Shown here: piece by piece, positions 1 through 11,007 of the stretch
Layout of the letters: each line of letters opens with the position of its first letter
Numbering within the stretch: the stretch's first letter is position 1
Assembly: GCA_023213395.1 (NCBI GenBank)
Contig: CM041465.1
Location: 168,027,741 to 168,091,740, forward strand
Length of the DNA stretch: 64,000 nucleotides
Reading direction: 5' to 3'
Origin: Cycas panzhihuaensis
Taxonomy: Eukaryota > Cycadophyta
Notes under the pieces: model-generated
The model's database searches: none
Seen by the model: only the letters and a program-made list of their open reading frames with translations
Told to the model about the DNA's origin: nothing
Made by a program: the position numbers and the translations under genes

Positions 1-419
1 AATAATAAGTTATATATTAATTATGGGATCAGCAACTATAGAATGGAGTACAAAGAAACAAAATGCAATTTCCTTATCTACATCTAAGGTGGAATACAAA
101 GTAGAAGTTACAGGTGCATGTGAATCAATTTGGTTGAGAAGACTACTACAAGATTTCTAGCTGAAATAGAAAGGTCCCACTAGATTTTGGTGTGATAATT
201 AGAGCACTATTCAAATGGAAAAGAATCCAATTTTTCATGGTAGAAAAAAACACATTGAGATTCAACATCACTTCATTCGAGAACTAGTATAAGTAAAAGA
301 AATTGAATTGGCCTATTACAACACTAAAGACCAAACAACGAATATATTTACAAAGGCATTAGGCAAAGTTAAATTCTAAAAATTTAGAGATAGCTTGGGA
401 GTTATTTATGTTGGGCATT
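1..419 (+). pseudogene. 3' end of Ty1/copia pol (RNase H domain), decayed
   Basis: The conceptual product reads through the classic C-terminal copia RNase H signature: GSATIEWSTKKQNAISLSTS, then a degraded KVEY / GACESIWLRRLL stretch, a WCDN motif (Asp-Asn of the RNase H site), HIEIQHHFIREL and finally TNIFTKALGKVKF just before the polypurine tract. Several codons are stops (after LLQDF, and at RELV*, KF*KF), so it cannot be translated. The rest of the element lies left of the window. It belongs to the same family as the element at 4401-12684: RNase H, polypurine tract and LTR can be aligned by eye along their whole length. RNase H would remove the RNA template during reverse transcription in the virus-like particle. 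Confidence 0.85.
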
Positions 420-430
420 ATGGGGGAGAA
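420..430 (+). other. polypurine tract of the left-edge copia element
   Basis: ATGGGGGAGAA directly precedes the LTR. The same tract precedes the 3' LTR at 12493. It would prime plus-strand DNA synthesis. Confidence 0.8.
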
Positions 431-785
431 TATTGGGATAACACCTAATGTACATTTATAGATGTGCACCTAGGTCCCCTCAAATCCACCTTTGGGGCTC
501 CTTAGGGCACCTTGAGCAATAAATCAGCTGTCAGTAGCCACCATATGCTGACACACTTCTATTAAGGTATGCGCTCTTTTATTAATTTAATTTTCTTAAT
601 ATTGACTTAAAATTGTATGTAGGTTGGGTTGAGGCATTTTCTACCTCCCCAAAATTATCTATAAAAGGGGTGGGAATATCTCCCTGGTGTTTTTTAACAC
701 TGCCCTCTATTCATTGGAAAATTTTAATCTAAAGCACAATAATGCACTTGCAAGTGTGAAGTTTCACTCTACACCTCATCCTTCA
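431..785 (+). repeat. 3' LTR of left-edge copia element (CopA family)
   Basis: The LTR starts TATTGGGATAACACC, against TGTTGGGAATAATCTC in the CopA LTR at 4401, so the terminal TG has decayed to TA. It then shares the motifs CTCAAATCCACCTTTGGGG, AGGGCACCTTGAGC, a TATA box (CTATAAAAG at 659-667), GGGAATATCTCCCTGG and the GTGTT...AACAC hairpin at 686-701. The right end is not sharp; a CA near 785 gives a length close to that of the 334-bp CopA LTR. Confidence 0.75.
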
Positions 786-2908
786 TACTGATCATAATTC
801 CCCATGGATAAAAAATAAGAAGAATCTATTTGAGGATTGTGGGCCATCTAATCATGAGTGGACCAACTATTTAAAGAATCTAAATATTAAAGTCCATACA
901 TCCTATCTAGTCATAAGAGTCCTAAATAAAGAAGTGACTTCCTACATACAAACCTGTAGTAGGAAAGTGGTAATAGCTCCAATGAAGGGAAATTTTCTAA
1001 AACCTATAATAGAGAGGTAGACACTCTAAGAAGTTATGATAATTTTGTCAGAAGTATTGAATGAAGGATAATAGGAAGAAATGCAAGAGGATAAATGCTT
1101 CAAGGGATAAATATATAAAAGAATAACTTTATAAGAAACCCTACAATAATAGAAAAGAATGAATCCGTATCTAAGCTTATAATCAGCATAAGACTTGCTA
1201 ATAGAATTGGGAGTGACTATTCTAACTATTATAGTCTTTAAATAGTGGAATGCTAGTGACTTCTAGCAAATCATTTTAGATCATATTAAAAAACTTGTTT
1301 TAAGGGATTTTGTTTCACCAAAACCTGGCACTCTTATCATTTTTAACTACTTTCTCGTATGATTCGTATGAGTATATTTGATTTGGACTTGTTTTATATG
1401 TGACAGGCCATGTTTCAATGAAATGTCATCTTATTTTAATTATTAATGTATGTGGAATGATGATTGATATATGATTATGTTATCACCTACTGATGACTAA
1501 TAACTATAGCATGAAATTCTTTCTCTTATGGTCATTCTATTTCATTTCTTCTTGTTTCATTATTTTTACTTTGATTTCACCATTAACTTATTATTTTTTT
1601 ATCAATTCTTAGGCTTATATTTATCGCTTCCATCACTTTTTAGGCTATTTTTCTTATTAATGGAGTTATTTATGCTTAAATTTTTTAATAAAAATCTTTT
1701 TTTTTTTTTTGAGCTTTCTAATGAGTTACTTTTCATACCCTAATTTGTCATATTTTTAATGTAAAGTCATGTTTTTGCACTTTTAATATAAAACCACACT
1801 TTTCATGATTTTTCATGTTTTTAGTGTAAAGTCATATTTTTGACTGTCTAAAATCATGACTGATCATATTTTTTATTGTTACGCATGTAAAACTTATCTA
1901 ATATGCCAAAGTGTTGCATGATGCCACTTAGATTTGATGCAAACCTACATCTCTCATGCCTAGAACTCATGTGAACCCTAAGGAGATTGATAATTCAAAT
2001 TAGGAATAGAGTATAAGGATGTGTGTGATGAAGTTTTAAAGAGATTTTTGAGAGACTTTTCTTGAAATTTTGCTACTTCTATTGAAAGGATTATTGTTTG
2101 AAGAAGATAAGGGTGAAATCAAGAGAGACTTTTGAAGCCTTCATTCGATTTATTGATACTCAAATTTCAATTGGTAATCTCCTTCAAATCTCTAATTTCT
2201 TTCAACTTCAAACTCTCTCTTTTTCTGGTAAGATGTTTCTTATTGAGAACCTTTACAATTCTACTTTTCTTTGGTGATTGTTGGTACTCAGAAACTTTAT
2301 TCTCTTTTATTGGTTTTTGTGGTGACTTGGTACTCATTTTTCACCTTAGAAATTTGGCTAAAAGGTCAGCCCTTTATGGGATAGAAAGGAGGTAGACTAT
2401 GGTGAAGTATAGTTACCTCTTCACTTATGATATAACTACCTTCTCATATTCTTCCACAACTATCCAAATTTCCATAGGTTTGCCTTTTATTGTTGGCTTG
2501 TAATGGCTATAGTTGAGCTTCTTATTTTGTCTCTATTTCTCCTTTTCTAGTTTTAAAGGAAAATTTGAAGTGGTTTGACCATTTAGAATAAAGAGAGCTA
2601 TTTTGAGGTAGGATTGGAATAGGAAAGAGTTTGTAGTGTTCCCATTTGTTTAATTTCATTCTTTCTATTAGTCTCTTACTTTCATTTAATTAGATCATAT
2701 AGGGTTCAAGGACCCTTTTGGTGTCTAATTGGTTCCAATTATGATAGAGCCTCCTTATACTTTGGCTTATGACTTGTTTGTGATTAGAAACTTGAATATT
2801 CTTAGTTGCATGTATCATTTATGATTTAAATATTTTTCATTACAGTAGTAGAAAATTTTAGGAATTTCTCCTTTCATTTTAGAAATATCATAAAAAAGAA
2901 ACATAATG

Positions 2909-2939
<31 letters not shown>

Positions 2940-4400
2940 AACTTAATTTAAGCATTGCATGTTATTGTATCTTTTGGCAATCTCCCATACATAGTTGCAT
3001 GTTGTGTTGTATGTTATGCTAGCTTCTTTTTGTCATTGAGAAGGTGTGTCTTATGTTCAAAAGAAAGTTTCACTTTTCATTCTAGTGATTTTCATCTCTT
3101 GATATATTTAAAAAAAAATGCATGCATAATAGTCTTTTGTTTATGTGATGGAAATAAAGGTGGAAAGATTTTTGTAGTTTTATTGATTGCCTTAATTAGT
3201 TCATTTCAGTTTTCTTTTCTTTAAACACACAAAAAAGAAGAAGAAAAAAGAAAAAAAAAAAAAAAAAAACCAAACAATTTCCATTTGCTTAACCCTTCTC
3301 ATTCATTCATGTAAAACTCAAAAGGTTGAAAGAATAGGAGGAAAGGAGTTCCTAGGAAGGACCTAAGAGGCATTATCAGAGTAGTTTCAAACTTATAACT
3401 CCTTTAGCTGATTGTGCAGGCTAGTGGATTCAATCACCCCCATATGTCCTAGCCTTTCATTATTTCATCTAGCTATATCATCATTAAATAACATAACTAG
3501 ATGGAGACTCCTCCATAAGAGTTATAAAATTGGTCACTTAGGTCCTCTTAGACTTTGTATCTCCTAGTCTTAATTTAAACAAAAGGAAAACATTTTGTTG
3601 ATTGGGAGATATCTAGTTTAAGTCCACTCAAGACACACCATCTTTTTGGAAACCATACTAGGGAATTACCATTTATCCTCTTGTTTAAAGTGATGGAGAT
3701 TATACCCCATTCTAAATTTAGAAAGCCATTGAGACCATCCTCTTTTAATATAAGCACATCACTTTTAGATAACATTGTCTATGGGAAGAGCTCTTTTCAA
3801 CATGAGGTTTTTCTTTGTAGCCTTCCCTCTTGCATTCATATGTTACCGATATTTAGAGGGATAAAAAGATAAGATCCTTTAAGGAACATTAAGAAATTTA
3901 CTTTTGCATGTGCTTATCATATGCTCGATGATCTTTTATTAATGAGACTTTTCCCAAGGACATTGTGAGGTAGTGTAGATATGTGGTTTCACCAATTACC
4001 TCAAAATTTAATTTTCTCATTTTAATAATTAATGGATATCTTTATAAGTGATTTTGATGTCACTTATCCCTTTTTGGTGGAACAAAAGGCTCTTTTTACC
4101 ATTAGATCAATGGATAATTAATCTATAAAAGATTTTAAGAAACGTTACTGGGATCTTGATGTGTTATATAATCCTTAAATTTCTAAATACCTACTCAACC
4201 AAATCTATCAATATGTTATACAATGAACTCATCAACATATAATTTTGTCTTCACCAATTTCTCACCAAGTGGAGTGTCCCAACACTACTCTTGAAATAAT
4301 TAGAATAATCAAACACTCAAGCCTAATTCCATTAAAAGAATGCAAAGCTAGTTTATGTCCTATAGAGGTAGTTACCTAATTGATGTCTTCCACCACTCCC
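786..4400. other. unassigned AT-rich region between two copia elements
   Basis: No retrotransposon domain or host gene could be recognised. The stretch is AT-rich with long A runs at 2917-2941 and 3251-3269, and a pyrimidine-rich, leader-like part around 2100-2700. Short open frames are all under 90 codons and look like chance. An isolated coding-like piece is listed at 838-1020. The region probably consists of older retroelement pieces (LTR and leader) too decayed to assign by eye. Confidence 0.4.
838..1020 (+). other. coding-like remnant, unrecognised
   Basis: One frame stays open for about 60 codons with protein-like composition, containing HEWTNYLKNLNIKVH, YLVIRVLNKEV and RKVVIAPMKGNFLKP. 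It has no start codon of its own and runs into stops soon after. It lies just right of a copia LTR and could be a piece of a gag-like or other mobile-element protein. I do not recognise the family and assign no function. Confidence 0.3.
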
Positions 4401-4734
4401 TGTTGGGAATAATCTCAATGTTCATGCACTAGAGCGCTTAGGGCCCCTCAAAGCCACCTTTGAGGGCCCCTAGGGCACCTTGAGCCGTTCAAAGCCGCCT
4501 GCATCGACCACTCATGTGAGGTAATGACATCGTTATTTATTTTTTATATTTTTTCAAACTAACCTTAATTGTTGTGCAGCTAGGGTGATGGCGCCCGATG
4601 CCTTCCCGAATTCTCTATATAAGGGTTGGGAATACCTCCCTGGTGTTTATTAACACCACCACTCTTTCAGAAATTACCGTTGTACTCAAGATGAAAGCGT
4701 CGTGATGTCCTGCTCTGCTCCTTTGGCTCCATCA
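4401..4734 (+). repeat. CopA 5' LTR (334 bp)
   Basis: It begins TGTTGGGAATAATCTC and ends ...GGCTCCATCA, giving canonical TG...CA ends, and is followed after two bases by the primer binding site. The truncated 3' LTR at 12493 matches its first 192 bp. The sequence holds a GC-rich start with a near-palindrome (AGGGCCCCTCAAAG ... TTTGAGGGCCCCT), a TATA box near 4615 and a hairpin at the presumed transcript start. Confidence 0.92.
4615..4657 (+). promoter_or_regulatory. LTR core promoter: TATA box and start-site hairpin
   Basis: TATATAAG lies at 4615-4622. About 25 bp downstream, GGTGTTTATTAACACC (4642-4657) is a perfect 6-bp stem with a 4-base loop. The related LTR at 431-785 keeps both the TATA box (659-667) and the hairpin (686-701). 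TATA-to-hairpin spacing places the hairpin at or just after the expected start of R. This is inference from spacing; no transcript data are available. Confidence 0.6.
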
Positions 4735-4736
4735 TT

Positions 4737-4748
4737 TGGTATCAGAGC
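4737..4748 (+). other. primer binding site, initiator tRNA-Met
   Basis: TGGTATCAGAGC, the complement of the 3' end of plant initiator tRNA-Met and the usual copia primer site, lies two bases after the LTR end. Confidence 0.92.
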
Positions 4749-7685
4749 CACGTTGTCTATTTTCTGGTTTTGGTTGCTCAAACGTCCGACTAACATAGCT
4801 ATAAGGATCGCCGTTGAGATTCTGGCGAGCTCACCGTCTCTGGAGAAGACGGATCCGATTCCATCCATCGTGGAGAAAGATCTCCCGCCTAAGTTTACTC
4901 TCCATACGAAACCGTGTTCTTCGTTTCCTTTTATTTTTCAAACATATAAATAAATAAATGTTTTGATATATGCATTTTACTCTGTACTTTGATCTTCTAT
5001 AATTGGATTATTAGTTGTCCTCGGATCTATTGTTCGCTTTTTATATATTGACCGCCATTATATTATTCATTGCCTGTTTTTTAATTCTGCCATTATATTA
5101 TTTGTTACTTGTGTTTATCATTTGTCTTTGTTGTCTCTCCGTTGTTATTGGCTCGTACTTTATACCTGTTATCCCTGTGCATTCTCACATTCGCATATTC
5201 TGTTTCCGTTGATCACCATTGCGCATCCGGCATCTGCCCTTTGACATTCGTTCTACTTCATTGATTGCGTCGTTGTATGTTTGCATGCTTTCAGCCCGCT
5301 CCAGCTTTGCCTATCCTCATTCCCGTTCGACTCTCCATATTCTGTGTCTGCATCCCGTTTTGCGTCTGGGATCTCTGTATCTGTTCGTGTTCTGCTTTGT
5401 GGAGCGTTTTGCGAGCGTCCCCGCCGCCCAAAGATCCGTCTCGCCGTTGTCATTCCTCGCCGTTTGCTGATCGATTCAGTTTGAGCATCGCGCCCTTGCT
5501 CCTTGCTCCTTTAATCGCCTTTGGGGCCATTAATACACAGTCCGTCTTGGCGCCCCTGAGAACCGCCTCGTCTTGCCCTAAGGCGTAGCGTAGCCCTGAG
5601 AACCGCTCCGTCTATCCTCAGCGAGCTGCATATCAACGTCCTCTTTGTGCATCCTCGATGAGCTGCCTACAAACGCATATCCGCCCTCTTTGTGCACCCG
5701 TTCAGCGAGCTGCATATCCGCGTCCTCTTCGTCCTCGGTGAGTCGCACCTGCTCCGCCACCGAATTGCATTTGGGTCCGTGCAATTGATCTTCCGTTCGT
5801 GGACTTTACTTTATTGCGTTCAATTCATTGCCTTGAATTTGTTCTTTTGAATTATATTTATGTCCGTGCTTTCCACGCTCCGTACAATCGATCTTCCGTT
5901 TTTGTGATATTTTCATTTTGCAGTTATATAATCGCCGTCTATTTAATAAGTGCTTCTGTTTATATAGCATTGTATATTGTGATATTCGATATTCATCACC
6001 TTATATTTGTATTTTACGTTTTACGTTTTACCGTTGCATTGAAATTGCTGTCATTATTCAGCTTTATTTATTATATGGTTTTAAAAAAAATCAGTTTTAA
6101 AGGTTTTAAGTTCTGTTTTTAATCCCGACGAGCGTGTTCACCCTCCACGGGATCGAGGTTTTGTTTCGATCGGTCTTGGGTTCAATCCCAGTGCAGTCCA
6201 TCTTCAGACACCTTTTAATAAGTGTTTTTTCAATTGTAAATTTCATTTTTTCCATAGGGTTATTGGCGCTTTTGTGGCCATAACTTCTATTTGGCTCATC
6301 GGTTTCAGACGAAACATGCTCCATTAGATCGAAAATTTTTTGTAGATCGATTTCGACTGGTCATAAGACAAATTTGGTGCCCATTTGATCTCGTTTCGAC
6401 CTTTTTTAACATTGGACTATCGAAATTTTAGCATTTTTTACATTTTTAACAAAATCGGTTTTAGAACTGGCTGTCATTTACTTTTGGTAAACTGTTTTGT
6501 ATCCGAATTTTTTCTATAGTGATCTACGTCATATAGACTCTAATACCCATCTTTTACTTTAATTTTTTGACTTCATTTTCACTAATATTTTAATCGCTAA
6601 AATAAGAAAATTAGTTGTTTTTGCCTGTTTCTTGAACATTCTCCATAAAGACACTTGTCACATTTTTCACTATAACTTTTACAATTTTTATCAGATTTCA
6701 TTTCTGTTAGCTTTGTTGGGAAGCTGACTCATTTCTCTTCACTGTGATATATTTTTTCATATATTTTGACATATTTTGCTTATATTTCAAATCAGCTAAA
6801 GTTGAGGTATTTTATTGGCCTAAATCTGCTTTTTTTTACACCTGGTTAATATATTCTTCCAAAATTTTCAATTGGCAGAATATTAATTACTTCATCAATA
6901 ATATTTGATCATTTTTTCAACTTTTCTAAGGATTAATTAGTATTTTTATGCAATTTTTGCCTACCCTGCTCTTGTTAGGCTCCATAAGGAGGTCCTTTCC
7001 TTTGTCTCATTCAAAACGTGATTTATTGGTATCCATTTTCAAAACCGTCTATTTTATTGGATTCACATCTCAGCAATCTATATATTGATAAAATTTTAAG
7101 CTATTTTGACCTCATTCAATATAGTTTTCAATCTGTTAAAGTTGAGTATATATATACATCCTAACAAGCTTGTCTCCTTTCAAAATTGTAAAGAAAATTC
7201 TAGTTCATATTTCCTTGTTTACTCAAGTTTCTGCTTGATCTTTCTACAAGCACTTTACATTATTTTTGAATTAGCATTTGTTTATAAGGCAATACATAAA
7301 AGTTGTTCTTAAAAGAAGTTTTTTTACATTGAAGATTTATTATTCATTTGAGAAATTGGCATCTGTTTGAAAACTATCTATTCTCAAAAGTTTATTTTTA
7401 AATCTTGCATAAGTGAAAAGTTTTTGAGCATCATTACTTCCTTTTTTATTAAAAGTGTATCAAAGTTCTTCTTCATTATTGGAAAATATCATCCTTCTTA
7501 CACTTATAAAAGGAAAATTGCATTTCTTTTCAAAGGCATATTACATTTGTTTGAAGGACATATTTTTTGAAAAAAAGCAAAAAGAGTTTTTTTGTAAAAG
7601 TTTTCATTTCATCTTGCTTAGAGTTTTTTTTCTGTTATCAAAAGAAAATTTTCTTTTTCTAAGCAAGACCACATTGCTAAATAGA
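4749..7685 (+). other. CopA long leader, upstream part
   Basis: About 2.9 kb without a recognisable gene. It has two parts. Up to about 5800 it is pyrimidine-rich and CpG-rich with tandem repeats (separate entry). From about 6200 to 7680 it is strongly T-rich on the transcribed strand, with runs of TTTT and ATTTT resembling the composition of a plant intron. Small open frames (up to 130 codons) have low-complexity Phe/Ser/Leu-rich products and are not credible proteins. A spliced leader is possible but I cannot pick splice sites with confidence. Confidence 0.55.
5220..5790 (+). repeat. CpG-rich, pyrimidine-rich leader block with tandem repeats
   Basis: Base composition changes sharply here: many CpG dinucleotides and about half G+C, in a window otherwise near one third G+C. 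Two short repeat types are visible. CCCTGAGAACCGC occurs twice (near 5554 and 5594). A unit of roughly 35-45 bp containing AGCGAGCTGCATATC and CGTCCTCTT recurs about three times between 5617 and 5745, with CTTTGTGCA at the joints. Open frames of 65-107 codons cross it on both strands, but their products are low-complexity Cys/Ser/Pro/Arg-rich and lack a domain. Confidence 0.6.
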
Positions 7686-8107
7686 TTAGTTTTCACGTTA
7701 AATAAGATAAATCCCGAATTGAACCACACTTTTTCCAAATTGCAAGGGGCAGTTGGGACCCCTGGTTACCACCACACGCTAATCGGCCTACTCATATTGG
7801 ATGAGGACACCATTAGCTATCGTGTGTATACTGGTGGCGGTGCGTAACCTTTTCCTTTTATGGTGTTTGGAGACTAAGGCTAGACACGAGAGGGTGAGTG
7901 CCTTTGGTTCGAGAACCTTCACCGCTAGATCCGTCGTTAGGCATAAATCCAAAGGTGTGTGGACCAACAATTCGTGGGGTGTCAAAGCCTTCTTAGCAGC
8001 CCCACGTCGAGGTATATAGAGCCCAGCTCAAGACTGTATAAAGGGTCCCCTGTTTTGCCATCCGTAGGCGCCATTATCGATGTAATAGCAAAGAAGGTTG
8101 CCCTAGG
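7686..8107 (+). other. conserved pre-gag leader block (CopA copy)
   Basis: About 420 bp ending roughly 180 bp before the gag start align by eye with 18128-18568 in CopB, a copia element with unrelated LTRs. Shared words in the same order include GGACCCCTG..GTTACCACCA, GGCCTACTCATATT followed by GATGAGGA, TTTGGAGACTAAG, GTGAGTGCCTT, TTCACCGCTA, CTTAGYAGCCC, AGGTATAT.GAGCCC, GGGTCCC and GTAGGC. Both copies contain stops in all forward frames, so conservation is not protein-coding. Position suggests an RNA function such as packaging, dimerisation or translation start; that is inference. Confidence 0.75.
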
Positions 8108-8286
8108 AGAAACATAAACTTAGAGCCTAGTAGCCTTTCTAGGTCCTAGTTCATTTGTTCAAACTTTTGAAAACCTTGGGATATATATATTTGGCAATAA
8201 TTTCTTTCATTTAAGTTCTTTCAAATTTTCTACATTCAAATATTTTGCTATTGCATTTATCACATTTTATACAACTTTAATCTAAA

Positions 8287-9440
8287 ATGACGTCTAGTTT
8301 TGGGAATATGATTATTCCTAAATTTGATGGAAACAATTTTCTTAACTGGAGTAGGAGGATGAGGCCCATCCTCATACCAAATGAAATGTGGGATATAGTG
8401 AGAAATGGTTACAATGACTTAGGATCAAATCCAACCGACTTGAAAAAGCTACATACAAAGAACATATCAAAAAAGATAATGAAGCCTTAGCCCTTATTTT
8501 TTGCGCTTTGGAAGATCATGTTTTCCCACGAGTTAGTGAATCTATTAAGTCCAAAGAGGCTTGGGATACTTTTACTTATATACTAAGGGGTCAAGGTCCT
8601 CTAAACTACAAAACTTAAGAAGTAAGTTCGAAAATTTACGTATGATGCCTCATGAATCAATAACTGAATTTATGACCAAGATTCAAGATATAGTTAACCA
8701 AATGAGGTCCCTTGGGGACACCTTAACCGAACAAAGAGTAGTTGAACGGATCCTTCGATGTGTAGGAGCCGTTAGATGCTTTGAAATGGTAGCTACTAGT
8801 ATTAGTGTATCTAAAGACCTAAGTACCCTCAAAATAGAACAACTTACTGCTATGCTCATGTCCATAGAAGAGCAACAAGCTGCCAATGAAACCTTAGAAC
8901 ATGCCTTTGCTACAAAGGCCAACATTCAATCTAATCCTCAAGATGGCACTTCAAAACAAAATGAATCTCCTCTAAGGCGAAAAGATGAAAACCCTAGAAA
9001 TGAACCTAGACAAAATCCTCCACGATACCAAGCTCCTCATAATAGACAAGGATGACCCCCACAACATGAAAATTCTCCAAGACATTCGAACACTCAAAGA
9101 AACCCTAACCAACAAAGACAAGGTTAAAATCATTCTTGTTGTCCACATTGTCATGGGAACCCACAACCTTCTAGAACACCTCAAAACTATCGTGACCAAC
9201 CAAGAAATAATCATACTCAATTCTATGAGGAAAGGGGGAGACCCTTCAACTTTGATCACTCTTCACCAAGGACTCAAAATCTTAGTTATGGAAAAAGAGA
9301 TCAACTATATTGCACTTATTGTCGTAGAAATAGTCACACTGAAGATAAGTGTTTTTCAAAACATGGACCACCCTCTAGAGGACATGTGTCAAATACATCA
9401 GAATCTAAAATTAACAATAGGTTATTTCTATCTAGTTTTT
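8287..9440 (+). pseudogene. CopA gag
   Basis: Capsid/nucleocapsid polyprotein of a copia element. It starts MTSSFGNMIIPKFDGNNFL, with FDGNNFLNWSRRM typical of the plant copia gag N-terminus, followed by an acidic LIFCALEDHVFPRV segment and a helical SSKLQNLRSKFENLRM part. A proline/asparagine-rich linker leads to an intact CCHC zinc knuckle, CTYCRRNSHTEDKC (9311-9352; CX2CX4HX4C). It is broken: the frame shifts near 8450 and again near 8590, and two nonsense codons, near 9054 (CGA to TGA) and near 9125 (CAA to TAA), follow. From 8561 to about 10000 the same frame is otherwise kept. The start is preceded by CTAAA and no closer in-frame ATG. Confidence 0.85.
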
Positions 9441-9860
9441 CAAACCAGGAAGAAGAGGATGATAGTTGGTACATTGATTTCGGTTGTTCCACCCACATGA
9501 CCCATAAAGAACAATTATTTCAAACTTTGGACACAAATAAGAAAGGGTCTATTATGTTTGGAGACAACGCTTCTCACCAATCGATTAGAAAAGGTAACAT
9601 TGCCTTATTGACTGATAGTGGTGAATATAAATATTTAAATGATGTTTTATACGTCCCCGCTTTAAAGAAAAACTTACTATCGGTAAGACAGATGATGGGA
9701 CAAGACTATAAAATAATTTTTGACAACGGCGAATGTGTCATCAAAGACAAACGACAAAATGAAGCTATTGTTGCTAGGGGTATCATGACTAAAGATCGTT
9801 TATTTAAACTTACTATCACCCCCTCAGATATATATGCCCTTAGAACCACAAATACTATGG
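9441..9860 (+). pseudogene. CopA aspartic protease, catalytic triplet altered
   Basis: Retropepsin-type protease that would cut the polyprotein. The segment reads DDSWYIDFGCSTHMTHKEQ at 9458-9514. Copia proteases normally have D-S-G at this place; here the catalytic Asp (9476-9478) is followed by Phe (TTC, a single C-to-T change from TCC), giving D-F-G. Downstream it keeps the LYVPALKKNLLSVRQM stretch usual before the GAG-pre-integrase domain. It is in frame with the zinc knuckle of gag and with the integrase N-terminus, so the polyprotein was continuous here. Confidence 0.82.
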
Positions 9861-10990
9861 ATAGTGACCTATGGCATCGACGTTTCGGTCACCTTAATTA
9901 TACAAGTTTAGCCCTTATGAAAAGATTAGATATGGTTAATGGCTTGCCCCTATTGATGTTAATAAAGAGTTGTGTGAGGATGCCTTCTTGGAAAACACCA
10001 TAGAGAAAGTTTTCCGGACTTTAGCCATCGGGCATCCGCCTCTTCAACTCGCTCACAGATATTTGTGGCCCAATGGCCACTCCTCATAGCGGTGCCAAAT
10101 ATTTCCTTACATTTATTGATGACTTTACAAGAAAGACTTGGGTGTTCTTTCTCAAATACAAATCGATGCTTTTGACCACTTTGTTGACTTCAAAACCTTT
10201 GTTGAGCGACAAAGTGGATATCATATCCTCCTTAAGATCGATAATGGGGAGAATTTACCTCTAATATCTTCAAGGATTACTGTATCCAACATGGGATTAG
10301 GCGACAACATACCAACCCCTACACCCCACAACAAAATGGTGTAGCTGAAAGGAAAACAGAACTATAGTAGAAATGGCACTGTATGCTTAAAGATAAAAAC
10401 TTAGGCCATGAATTTTGGGTCAAGTCCATACCGCAGTCTACTTACTTAATCGATGTTCCACAAAAGCCGTTAGGGGGAAGACACCATAAGAAGCATGGAC
10501 AGGTTATAAACCTAGTATCCGTCACCTTAAGGTATTTGGCTGTTTAGCCTATGCCCACATCCCTGACCAAAGAAGAACCAAATTAGATGATCATAGTTTA
10601 AAATGTATCTTTATTGGATATAGTGAATCATCAAAATCTTACAAAGTTTATGATCCCAAATCCCGAAAAGTTATACTGAGTAGGGATGTCAAATTTCAAG
10701 AAGACACCTACTATCAAAATAATCACGAACAACAAAAGGACATTTCCATTAAGTTTAATGCATCAACTACATCCAAATATGTGCCACCTATGTGGAGAAA
10801 CTCTCCAGAAACTACTAGGGAAACAACATCACCTCAACCACCATCACAACCCCTACCCAAATGGGTTCAACGTAATCATGACTTAGGAAATATATTAGAT
10901 AACAATCGAAGATCTACACGTTCATACAAAGTTAACTTTGCTCTAATGAGTAAGTTACTTGAAAGTCATGAGCCTCAAACCTTTGGTGAG
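9861..10990 (+). pseudogene. CopA integrase
   Basis: The GAG-pre-integrase/HHCC part starts at LWHRRFGHLNYTSLALMKR (9868-), followed by a degraded CVRMPSWK knuckle. The core is visible as [20 protein letters not shown] near 10100-10150, and as QQNGVAER near 10328-10350, which includes the catalytic Glu. Reading frame changes several times between 9985 and 10400 by small insertions or deletions, so no continuous protein exists. Downstream, HLKVFGCLAYAHIPDQRRTK and KCIFIGYSESSKSYKVYDP, the usual copia integrase C-terminal signature, are recognisable near 10530-10660, followed by a linker of about 350 bp to RT. Confidence 0.82.
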
Positions 10991-11007
10991 GCTAATCAAC
11001 ATGAGTC

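Noticed and set aside
2917-2941. A25 tract (and A19 at 3251-3269) as tail of a LINE or SINE
   Set aside because: No RT, Pol III boxes or target duplication found next to either tract.
5253-5784. Overlapping open frames of 65-107 codons on both strands
   Set aside because: They arise from the CpG-rich, stop-poor composition and tandem repeats. Products are low-complexity and lack a domain.
6165-6200. tRNA-like T-arm GGGTTCAATCCC in the CopA leader
   Set aside because: It matches a B box, but no A box, anticodon arm or acceptor stem can be folded upstream, and the place is inside a retroelement leader. Chance match or very old fragment.
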